A program made the position numbers and the translations under genes. A stretch of DNA of 12,038 nucleotides, taken from the NCBI GenBank assembly GCA_036563895.1, contig DATCLN010000107.1, positions 1-12,038 of the forward strand. The letters are read 5' to 3'. The stretch is from ZCTH02-B3 sp036563895 (lineage in GTDB: Bacteria; Bacillota; Bacilli; Paenibacillales; Paenibacillaceae). The notes below the pieces were generated by a model. That model searched no databases. It was not told where the DNA came from and worked only from the letters and a program-made list of their open reading frames with translations. Positions 1-6,148 of this stretch are shown here, one piece after another (the first letter of the stretch is position 1; every line of letters starts with the position of its first letter).

Positions 1-1656
1 CCGGTGCGCGATGATGATCGTCGTGCGGCCTTGCATGGCTTTCTGCAGGGCGTCTTGCACCAGCGCCTCGGATTCGTTGTCCAGGTTCGATGTCGCTTCG
101 TCCAGAAGCAGCACCGCCGGATCCCGCAACAGCGCCCTGGCGATGGCGATGCGCTGGCGCTGTCCGCCCGACAGCTTCACGCCCGCTTCGCCCACGTCCG
201 TGTCCAGCCCGCGCTCCAGCCTGCTGACGAATTCCCAGGCGTTCGCCTTTTTCAGCGCCTCGATGATCTCTTCATCCGTCGCGTCGGGATTGCCGTACTT
301 CACATTGTCGCGGATCGTGCCGCTCACCACCGAGCTTTCCTGTTGGACATAGCCGAATAGCCGCCGCCACTTCCCGAGCGGAATCGCCTGGATGGGCCGC
401 CCGGCATACCGGATCGTGCCCCCGTCCGGTTCATAGAACCTCTCCAGCAGGGAAAAGATGGTTGTTTTCCCGGCGCCGCTGGCGCCGACCAGCGCCGTCG
501 TCTTCCCGCCCGGAATGTGCAGGTTCAGCGATTCGAACACGGGCTTTTTGCCGTAACGGAAACTCACGTGGTCAAACTCAATGTCGCCCTGCGCCGGCAG
601 CTCTTCCGCATCGCCAGTACCCGCCGCCAGGCGTGCTCCGGCCGCCCGCGCGCCTTCGCGTTCCGCGGCCTCCGCGGTCGCCGGTTCTATCTCCGTCGGC
701 GTCTCCAGAATCTCCCAGAGCCGCTCCGTCGCGCCGACCGCTTTCTGCAGTTCCGTAAAGAACGTCGCCATCTGCGTGAACGGAAAAACGATCTGCACCA
801 TATAAAACATGATGGCAACCAAGGCTCCGGTGGTCAGGGCACCGGAGGCGACCTGCGCGCCGCCGTAGCCAAACAGCAGGATCAGCACAAGCGAGATGAC
901 CAGCGTCATGAGCGGAGAGAGCGTCGACAGAATCCGGGCTTCCCGCAGCCCGAACCGGTACAGGTTGCGGATTTGGTCACGTCCGGTCACAAGTTCCGTC
1001 TCCTCGGCCTGATACGCCTTCACGAGGCGAATGTTGGTCAGCACCCGGCCCAGATTGCCGGAAAACTTCGCCAGCTCGTCCTGGTGGGCCAGCGAGATTG
1101 CCTGCATCTTATTGCCGATCGGCAGCATCACGCCCACCGCCAGCGCCGCCGCGAGCATGATCACCAGCGTCATTTTCCAGTCGATCCACAGCAGCATGAC
1201 GACGGCGCCGATGATGGAAAGCAGCCCGGTGAAGAACATGATCAGGTGATTGGTGATAAGGCTCCTCACCACATTGGTGTCCTGTGTGATGCGGCTCATT
1301 GTCTCGCCGGACTCGTGCGCGTCGAAGTAATCGATCTTCAGCCGCAGCACATGGTTCCACACCCGCTCGCGAATGGCCGCGACGATTTTCCCGCCGATGA
1401 CCGACATCAGATAATAGGCCAGCCCGCCCAGGGCCGCCTGCCCGATGAGCGCCAACGCGACCAGCAGCAGCGTGGTGTAGGAAAAACCGCCCGCCGCAAA
1501 CGAGTTAACCGCCGTCATGGTGAGCAGCGGCACCGCCAGGCCGCTCGCCGCCTCCAATACGCCGAGCAACACCGCCGACGCGATCATCGCCTTCGGCGGG
1601 CGCGCATCCCAAATGAGCCGAAACAGCTTGGCCGGTCCGACAATGGCTTTTTCCAT
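1..1656 (-). CDS. ABC-type multidrug/lipid half-exporter, fused membrane and ATP-binding domains (C-terminus cut off by window edge)
   Basis: My translation from the ATG at 1654-1656 gives 552 residues without a stop, running off the left edge. The first about 320 residues form a six-helix ABC exporter membrane domain. The ATP-binding domain follows, with Walker A GASGAGKTT (about 391-399), a Q-loop in the YVQQESS stretch, signature LSGGQRQR (495-502), Walker B LLLDEATSNLD (D519, catalytic E520) and the H-loop histidine at 551, the last visible motif. About 30-50 residues are probably missing. The start follows GGGAGG with normal spacing. Members of this MsbA/LmrA/BmrA-like class work as dimers in the cytoplasmic membrane and pump out drugs, lipids or peptides; the substrate here cannot be read. 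A roughly 35-residue Ala/Glu-rich linker (about 330-365) between the domains is longer than usual. It lies 39 bp downstream of the MerR gene on the same strand, so it is probably the regulator's target and in one operon with it. Confidence 0.93.
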   Translation of the reverse strand, partial: MEKAIVGPAKLFRLIWDARPPKAMIASAVLLGVLEAASGLAVPLLTMTAVNSFAAGGFSYTTLLLVALALIGQAALGGLAYYLMSVIGGKIVAAIRERVWNHVLRLKIDYFDAHESGETMSRITQDTNVVRSLITNHLIMFFTGLLSIIGAVVMLLWIDWKMTLVIMLAAALAVGVMLPIGNKMQAISLAHQDELAKFSGNLGRVLTNIRLVKAYQAEETELVTGRDQIRNLYRFGLREARILSTLSPLMTLVISLVLILLFGYGGAQVASGALTTGALVAIMFYMVQIVFPFTQMATFFTELQKAVGATERLWEILETPTEIEPATAEAAEREGARAAGARLAAGTGDAEELPAQGDIEFDHVSFRYGKKPVFESLNLHIPGGKTTALVGASGAGKTTIFSLLERFYEPDGGTIRYAGRPIQAIPLGKWRRLFGYVQQESSVVSGTIRDNVKYGNPDATDEEIIEALKKANAWEFVSRLERGLDTDVGEAGVKLSGGQRQRIAIARALLRDPAVLLLDEATSNLDNESEALVQDALQKAMQGRTTIIIAHR

Positions 1657-1695
1657 ATGGTTTCCTCCCGTTCCCATTCTCATATCCTCACAACC

Positions 1696-2424
1696 TCACA
1701 GCCTGTCCCTGACCCTCTCGATCACTTCCGCCAGCCACTGTTCCTCCTCCTTCGTCAGCGGAAGCGGGAACAGCGCGTCGTCGAACTCCAGTTCCTCCAA
1801 CTGCCCGGATTGCTCCGTCAGCCTGTCCATCAGATCTTTCGGCAGCATGCCGACCAATTCCCTTAGTACCGGCAGCATTTCCTCATCCGGCAACCGCCTC
1901 CGGCACGCATCCTTGAGCTTGCCGAGCACTTCAAGAAAACGTCCCCCATGCTTCAGCAAATCCTCCCGGCTCGTCTCGAACAGCTCGTCCACCAGTTCTT
2001 CCGGCAGGAGCGACTTCAGAAACGCCTTCTGCTCGTCTTCCTTGACCAGATTGTGAATCACGGACAGGAAGATTTCCGGATCGATCGAATCCCGCTGCTC
2101 CGCCAGCGCAAGGGCGGTTTCCAGCGTCTCCAGCACCTTCTCGATGCGCTTTTTCTCCTGCAGCATCTCCTGGTGCTGCCGCTTCAACGAGGCGCGAAAA
2201 TCTTGCCCGGCGTCCGAACGCAGCATGGTCCGGATTTCGTCCAGCGAATACCCTAAATATTTAAACACCAAAATATTTTGCAGCGTTAACAGATCCTTGT
2301 CCGTGTAAAACCTCCTGCCCGACTCCGAAAGGTATGAAGGCTTGAGCAGCCCCTTCTTGTCGTAGAACCGCAAGGTGCGCGTCGTCACGCCCGTCTTCCT
2401 GGCGAACTGTCCGATCGTGTACAT
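1696..2424 (-). CDS. MerR-family (TipA/Mta-like) transcriptional activator
   Basis: The protein has 242 residues. The N-terminal winged helix-turn-helix is typical: MYTIGQFARKTGV then TTRTLRFYDKKGLL (about 1-28), followed by GRRFYTDKDLLTLQNI and the GYSLDEIRTML stretch (to about 70). A long dimerisation coiled coil comes next (about 78-110), then a C-terminal helical region of about 130 residues that I do not recognise and that probably senses the inducer. An in-frame ATG at 2598 exists, but the added residues show no domain and would cover the promoter. The start at 2424 begins exactly at the MerR fold and has AAGGAG upstream (2438-2443, somewhat far at 13 nt). The family binds between the -35 and -10 elements of a long-spaced promoter and untwists the DNA when its ligand binds. 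Such a promoter lies directly upstream, implying autoregulation. The ABC exporter 39 bp downstream is the likely regulated partner, suggesting a response to a toxic compound. Confidence 0.9.
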   Translation of the reverse strand: MYTIGQFARKTGVTTRTLRFYDKKGLLKPSYLSESGRRFYTDKDLLTLQNILVFKYLGYSLDEIRTMLRSDAGQDFRASLKRQHQEMLQEKKRIEKVLETLETALALAEQRDSIDPEIFLSVIHNLVKEDEQKAFLKSLLPEELVDELFETSREDLLKHGGRFLEVLGKLKDACRRRLPDEEMLPVLRELVGMLPKDLMDRLTEQSGQLEELEFDDALFPLPLTKEEEQWLAEVIERVRDRL

Positions 2425-2470
2425 GGGCCCGGGCCATCTCCTTCCGGTGGATTTCTTTGGCGCCGGCTTC

Positions 2471-2501
2471 ATTATAAATGTTGACGTTACGTTAAAATCA
2501 A
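2471..2501 (-). promoter_or_regulatory. MerR-type promoter with 19-bp spacer and internal dyad, driving merR-exporter operon
   Basis: On the minus strand, TTGATT (2496-2501) and TATAAT (2471-2476) are separated by exactly 19 bp (2477-2495). The spacer contains a near-perfect dyad, on the plus strand TTGACGTTACGTTAA (2481-2495), with 6 of 7 arm bases matching around a central base. Over-long 19-20 bp spacers holding an operator dyad are the hallmark of promoters activated by MerR-family proteins. The predicted transcript starts about 40 nt upstream of the MerR start codon. Confidence 0.8.
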
Positions 2502-2579
2502 TACCCCACGGAGACGGTTGGAGGAATTCGAAGAAAAAACACCGAAATGGTGTATGGTTAACAGTGGGGAGGACTGACA

Positions 2580-2891
2580 TTGAACAACAAAAAGACACTG
2601 ATCGCTCTGGTGGCGATGCAGTGCATCTACGTGCTTTTTGGCCCGTTCTGGTTATATTTCGCCATGATCTCCGCCATGATGTTTGACAGCCCCGGAGCGG
2701 CCGAAAACCAGTGGCTGTTCATCCTATTTTTGCTCATTTGGATGTATCCGATCGGTCTTCTCGCCGGAGCCATCGTCAGTTGGGTGTACTATTTCCGAAG
2801 GAGATGGACCGCTGCCTGGTTGTGGAACTGCCTCCCTTTGGTCTGGGTCTTACCGATCGGTTCTTTTGTGGTATATACAATTATTAGCTAA
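2580..2891 (+). CDS. Small membrane protein, three predicted helices, unknown function
   Basis: This is a 103-residue, very hydrophobic protein with predicted membrane segments at about 6-34, 44-70 and 80-102. Short polar stretches separate them, including an RRR cluster at about 73-75, probably cytoplasmic. There is no cleavable signal and no motif I recognise. The start is TTG at 2580-2582, supported by a strong GGGGAGG (2566-2572) at 7-nt spacing. It is the only plus-strand gene I accept, divergent from the merR-exporter operon with 155 bp between start codons, so the MerR operator could influence both directions. I found no convincing sigma-A promoter of its own. Base composition is less GC-rich than its neighbours, hinting at different ancestry. 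It could be an accessory immunity or transport protein for the exporter, but that is only a guess from position. Confidence 0.7.
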   Translation: MNNKKTLIALVAMQCIYVLFGPFWLYFAMISAMMFDSPGAAENQWLFILFLLIWMYPIGLLAGAIVSWVYYFRRRWTAAWLWNCLPLVWVLPIGSFVVYTIIS

Positions 2892-3037
2892 TTCTCACTA
2901 ACAAAAACAATCCATTTTAACTAATGAGTATCATCCTATAAACTCTCAAACGTACTAAATTTTATTTGTTGATATGGTATATTACAGCCTCCTATCATGG
3001 TGGTATATGGATTAATAAGCTGACGTCCTACAAACAG

Positions 3038-3074
3038 AAACAGACCGCCCCGAATCCAAGGAAGCGGTCTGTTT
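3038..3074 (-). terminator. Intrinsic terminator, possibly bidirectional, after the sugar operon
   Basis: A perfect 11-bp inverted repeat, AAACAGACCGC (3038-3048) and GCGGTCTGTTT (3064-3074), encloses a 15-nt loop. On the minus strand it starts 53 nt past the hydrolase stop codon and continues into TTTCTGTTTG, a modest U-tract. On the plus strand it lies about 150 nt past the small membrane protein gene and could serve it too, with a weaker U-tract. Confidence 0.7.
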
Positions 3075-3127
3075 CACTTGAAATCCCACTATCGTCCAAA
3101 GTCACCCCATGTCTTGCCGAGAAAAAA

Positions 3128-4243
3128 TTATTCTCCTGACGCAACCCGCTCCATCGCCATGCACGCCCAGACGAAGGCGCCGACGCCGTGCAGGTCGTTG
3201 CGGCTCCTCGGCCGCGCGATATAGTGGGCGTAATCGCCGACGCCGGTGCCGACGCAGATGTCCGGCAGGACGAGCCGGCCTTCCGCGTCCCGTTCGGTCC
3301 GCGCCGTGATCCCGGCGAATCCGCGCCGCGCCGCCTCCAGCAGCGCCGGGTCCGCCGCGCCGGCCCGGACGGCCTCCGCGATGATGTACACGAACAGGCT
3401 GCTGCACGAAAGTTCAAGCCAGTTGTCCGGCCGGTCGCCCTTGTCGACCACCTGGTACCACAGGCCGCTCCTCGCATCCTGATGGCGGACCAGCGCTTCG
3501 GCCAGAGCGCCGAGCTTCGCCGCCAGATCACGGCGCGCCGGATGACCCTCCGGCAGCGCCGCGCGGATCTCCGCCAGCGCGACGCCGTACCAGCCGACCG
3601 CGCGGCCCCACACTTCCGGCGCCTTCCCGGTCGCCGGATCGGCCCACGGCGCGCGCCGGCTCTCGTCCCAGGCATGGACGAGCAGCCCGTCCGGGCGCAG
3701 CGTGCCCTGCCGCATCAGCCGCTCCTGATGGAGCACCATGTCCACCAGCTCCGGCTCGCCGTACCGGCGGGCATACCTCGCCGCGAACACGCCGCCCATG
3801 TACAGACCGTCCAGCCACATCTGGTACGGGTAGTGGTCCTTGTGCCAGAAGCCGCCTTCGCGCGTCCGGTTGAACGTCCCGAACAGGGCGCGGAGCTTCC
3901 GCGCCGCCTTCCGGTAGCGCGGATCCCCGGTTTCGTCCTCGAGGACAAACAGCAAGAGCCCTGCCTGGATGGCATCAAGCTCGCCCTTCGCGACGACCAC
4001 ATTGCCCAGCTCGTCAACCAGATGGTCGACGTACCTTTTCGCGTAGTCGAAATACCGCCGGTCCCCCGTCCGCTCCCACACCTGCAGCGCGCCCGTGAGA
4101 AACACGCCCTGGTGATAGTGCCATTTTCCCGCGGGCGGGAGCTCCTCCGGCGCAAATGCGGCCATCACCGCGTCGCACGCCGCCTTCGCCCATTCGACCG
4201 GCGTCCGCAACGCTTCCCGCTCTCCGGCAGATGCCATCGTCAT
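3128..4243 (-). CDS. GH105 unsaturated glycuronyl / rhamnogalacturonyl hydrolase (YteR/YesR-like)
   Basis: The protein has 371 residues, the usual size for glycoside hydrolase family 105, an (alpha/alpha)6-barrel. Recognisable blocks are WHYHQGVFLTGAL (41-53), GELDAIQAG (87-95), YQMWLDGLYMGG (140-151), HAWDES (190-195), WGRAVGWYG (212-220), ELSCSSLF (277-284), and ICVGTGVGDYAHYI followed by NDLHGVGAF near the C-terminus. D145 aligns with the catalytic Asp of B. subtilis YteR; D90, H190 and R214 fit its substrate-site residues (alignment from memory). The family removes the terminal 4,5-unsaturated uronic acid left by polysaccharide lyases, by hydrating the double bond. No signal peptide is seen, so it acts in the cytoplasm on imported oligosaccharides. 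The start at 4243 follows AGGAGGGG (4253-4260), which overlaps the upstream permease stop codon, showing tight operon coupling. The exact sugar (rhamnogalacturonan, ulvan or other) cannot be read. Confidence 0.92.
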   Translation of the reverse strand: MTMASAGEREALRTPVEWAKAACDAVMAAFAPEELPPAGKWHYHQGVFLTGALQVWERTGDRRYFDYAKRYVDHLVDELGNVVVAKGELDAIQAGLLLFVLEDETGDPRYRKAARKLRALFGTFNRTREGGFWHKDHYPYQMWLDGLYMGGVFAARYARRYGEPELVDMVLHQERLMRQGTLRPDGLLVHAWDESRRAPWADPATGKAPEVWGRAVGWYGVALAEIRAALPEGHPARRDLAAKLGALAEALVRHQDARSGLWYQVVDKGDRPDNWLELSCSSLFVYIIAEAVRAGAADPALLEAARRGFAGITARTERDAEGRLVLPDICVGTGVGDYAHYIARPRSRNDLHGVGAFVWACMAMERVASGE

Positions 4244-4258
4244 CCCTTAAAGCCCCTC

Positions 4259-5095
4259 CTATCCTTTCAATCCGCTCGTGTGAATGCCTTCCACGATATA
4301 CCGCTGGAACGTGAAAAACACCGCGACCACCGGGATGAGACTCAGCGTCGACATCGCGAACAAGGCGCCCCAGTCCGTCACGTTGTCGGGGTCGGAGAAC
4401 ATCTTGATCGCCAGCGACACCGTATAGAGCGACACTTTGTTCAGGTAGAGCAGCGGCGCGAGAAAATCGTCCCACCGCCAATAGAACGAGAAGATGACGC
4501 ACGTCATCATCGCCGGCAGAATGAGCGGCATGATGATGCGCACAAACGTCATGAACTTGTTGCAGCCGTCGATCTCCGCCGCTTCGTCCAGATCGTACGG
4601 GATCGACCGGATGAACTGCATCATCAGGAAAACGAAAAACGGCGTGCCGAAGAACGTCGGGACGATGAGCGGCAGATACGTATTGATCCACCCGAACTGG
4701 TTGAACATGATGTACTGCGGCACCATGACGATCTCGTACGGCAGGAGCATCGTCAGCATCATGCAGACAAACCACAGGTTCCGCCCGCGGAATCTTATGC
4801 GGGAGAACCCGTAGGCGATGACCGCCGACGACAGCACGCTGCCGACCGTCGCGATGCCGACGACCAGAAACGTGTTGGCGAAGAACGTGGTGAACGTGAC
4901 GCCGGCGACCCCTTTCCAGCCGCTCACGTAGTTGTCGAAGTTCCACTGGTTCGGAACGAGGGAAGCCGCGTCCACGAAGACGGTCGAGCTTTCCTTGAAC
5001 GAACTGGCGACCATCCAGGCGATCGGATACAGCATGAACACGGTCAGCACGATCAGGATGGCATGCGAGAAGAAGGGAATGCGCCGAACTCCCAT
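4259..5095 (-). CDS. Carbohydrate ABC transporter permease, MalG/LplC type (CUT1)
   Basis: The protein has 278 residues, normal for this family. It shows six hydrophobic segments (about 9-31, 70-95, 108-130, 140-165, 190-210, 243-265). The cytoplasmic EAA loop that docks the ATPase is clear: DEAAEIDGCNKF (170-181) continuing to IIMPLILPA (187-195). The C-terminal YIVEGIHTSGLKG ending is typical of MalG-like subunits. It forms the membrane channel as a heterodimer with the permease encoded just upstream; the two genes are separated by only 2 bp. The start at 5095 has a G-rich site in the end of the preceding gene. The stop TAG at 4259-4261 overlaps the ribosome site of the GH105 gene. Together with the binding protein it should import a di- or oligosaccharide, probably containing an unsaturated uronic acid given the neighbouring hydrolase. 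Confidence 0.94.
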   Translation of the reverse strand: MGVRRIPFFSHAILIVLTVFMLYPIAWMVASSFKESSTVFVDAASLVPNQWNFDNYVSGWKGVAGVTFTTFFANTFLVVGIATVGSVLSSAVIAYGFSRIRFRGRNLWFVCMMLTMLLPYEIVMVPQYIMFNQFGWINTYLPLIVPTFFGTPFFVFLMMQFIRSIPYDLDEAAEIDGCNKFMTFVRIIMPLILPAMMTCVIFSFYWRWDDFLAPLLYLNKVSLYTVSLAIKMFSDPDNVTDWGALFAMSTLSLIPVVAVFFTFQRYIVEGIHTSGLKG

Positions 5096-5097
5096 TG

Positions 5098-6057
5098 TCA
5101 GCGGCCCCCCTTCGTTTCATAGTGCACCCAGTACTCCGAACTTTTGAAAATGAGCGCCGTCAGCACCCCGACGATGACGAGCAGCACCCACGCCATGCCC
5201 GCCGCGTAACCCATGTCGTAGAACTCGAACGCGTTCTGGAACAGATACAGCACGTACATCAGCGTCGCCCCGAGCGGCCGACCGTCGCCGAAAATGACAT
5301 ACGCCGGCGTGAACGCCAGGAATCCGTTGATGAGCTGGATGACCACGTTGAACAGGATCACCGGCGTGAGCAGGGGAATCGTAATGCGGAAAAACATCTG
5401 GACTTTCCCCGCTCCGTCCACGCTCGCCGCTTCGTAGTATTCGTGCGGGATGTTTTTGAGCCCGGCGAGGAAAATGAGCATCGACGAACCAAACTGCCAG
5501 CCATAGAGCAAAATGAGCGTCCAGATCGCGTACTTCGGATCGCCGAGCCAGGACACCCCCGGCAGCCCGATCCATCTCAGGATCGTGTTGATCGCGCCGT
5601 CCAGGCCGAACAGCTGGCGCCACATGACGGCGACGGCCACGCTGCCGCCGATGATCGAGGGCAGATAGAGCACCGTCCGGTAGAAGCCGGCGCCCCGGAT
5701 AATCTTCGCCAGCAGCATCGCGATGGCGAGGGCGACGATCAGCCGGAACGGCACCGCCGTGAATGTATAGAAAAAGGTGACGCGCAGCGCGTGCCAGAAT
5801 TTCTCGTCCTTCGTGAACATCCGCTCGTAATTCTCCAGCCCGATCCATTCCGGCGGCCGGAGCATGTTGTAGTCGGTGAACGACAGGTACAGCGTCATCA
5901 CGATCGGGATGATGGTCAGCCCGAAGAACCCGATGAGGAACGGCGAGATGAATGCGTACCCCGTCAAGTTGCGATAGCCGCCCGTCTTGCGTTTCCTCCG
6001 CCTTGCACGAAAAGAGGTTCCCGCCGCGGGCGCCGCGTGTTCCATTGCCACCGGCAT
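5098..6057 (-). CDS. Carbohydrate ABC transporter permease, MalF/LplB/YteP type (CUT1)
   Basis: The protein has 319 residues. A basic N-terminal tail (RARRRKRK, 17-24) precedes the first membrane helix (about 33-56). Further helices lie at about 95-118, 130-148, 177-200, 230-250 and 285-303. The EAA loop is EYYEAASVDGAGKVQ (206-220) continuing to RITIPLLTP (224-232), the site of contact with the ATPase. It partners with the MalG-type permease encoded 2 bp downstream. The start is uncertain between the ATG at 6057 (AAAGGG about 5 nt upstream) and the ATG at 6045 (GGAG 12 nt upstream); the choice only shifts the cytoplasmic tail by four residues. A stable terminator-like hairpin lies upstream, so it is probably expressed less than the binding protein encoded before it. 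Confidence 0.94.
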   Translation of the reverse strand: MPVAMEHAAPAAGTSFRARRRKRKTGGYRNLTGYAFISPFLIGFFGLTIIPIVMTLYLSFTDYNMLRPPEWIGLENYERMFTKDEKFWHALRVTFFYTFTAVPFRLIVALAIAMLLAKIIRGAGFYRTVLYLPSIIGGSVAVAVMWRQLFGLDGAINTILRWIGLPGVSWLGDPKYAIWTLILLYGWQFGSSMLIFLAGLKNIPHEYYEAASVDGAGKVQMFFRITIPLLTPVILFNVVIQLINGFLAFTPAYVIFGDGRPLGATLMYVLYLFQNAFEFYDMGYAAGMAWVLLVIVGVLTALIFKSSEYWVHYETKGGR

Positions 6058-6085
6058 CTCCGCCCTTTCCCCGAAGTTTCCGATT

Positions 6086-6140
6086 GAAAAAAGCCGGTCC
6101 GGCCGCGGCGCAAGCCTCTTCGCGCCGCCTCCGGACCGGC
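6086..6140 (-). terminator. Strong intrinsic terminator-like hairpin inside the transport operon
   Basis: Read on the minus strand, the hairpin begins 8 nt after the stop codon of the binding-protein gene. The outer stem is 10 bp (GCCGGTCCGG at 6093-6102 with CCGGACCGGC at 6131-6140). After a 2x2 mismatch comes an inner 7-bp stem (6105-6111 with 6122-6128) and a 10-nt loop. It is followed directly by a TTTTTTC tract (6086-6092). This has all the parts of a Rho-independent terminator, yet the next gene on the strand is the permease that must cooperate with the binding protein. Partial read-through or protection of the upstream mRNA from 3' exonucleases would give excess binding protein, a common arrangement in ABC importer operons. 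Confidence 0.88.
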
Positions 6141-6148
6141 CGCAAATG

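Noticed and set aside
517..1866. Long plus-strand open frame opposite the exporter and MerR genes
   Set aside because: It is the antisense shadow of GC-rich genes, is rich in Arg/His/Gln, has no domain, and crosses the gap between two well-supported minus-strand genes.
2425..2598. N-terminal extension of the MerR protein to an ATG at 2598
   Set aside because: The extension would place the promoter and operator inside the coding region, and the MerR fold begins exactly at the ATG at 2424.
2969..2998. Plus-strand promoter-like pair TTGATA / TATCAT with 18-bp spacing
   Set aside because: It lies in an AT-rich gap where such matches arise by chance, and no plus-strand gene follows.
3188..5122. 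644-codon plus-strand open frame
   Set aside because: It lies opposite the GH105 and permease genes, whose motifs are certain; its Arg/His/Asp-rich composition is typical of antisense frames in GC-rich DNA.
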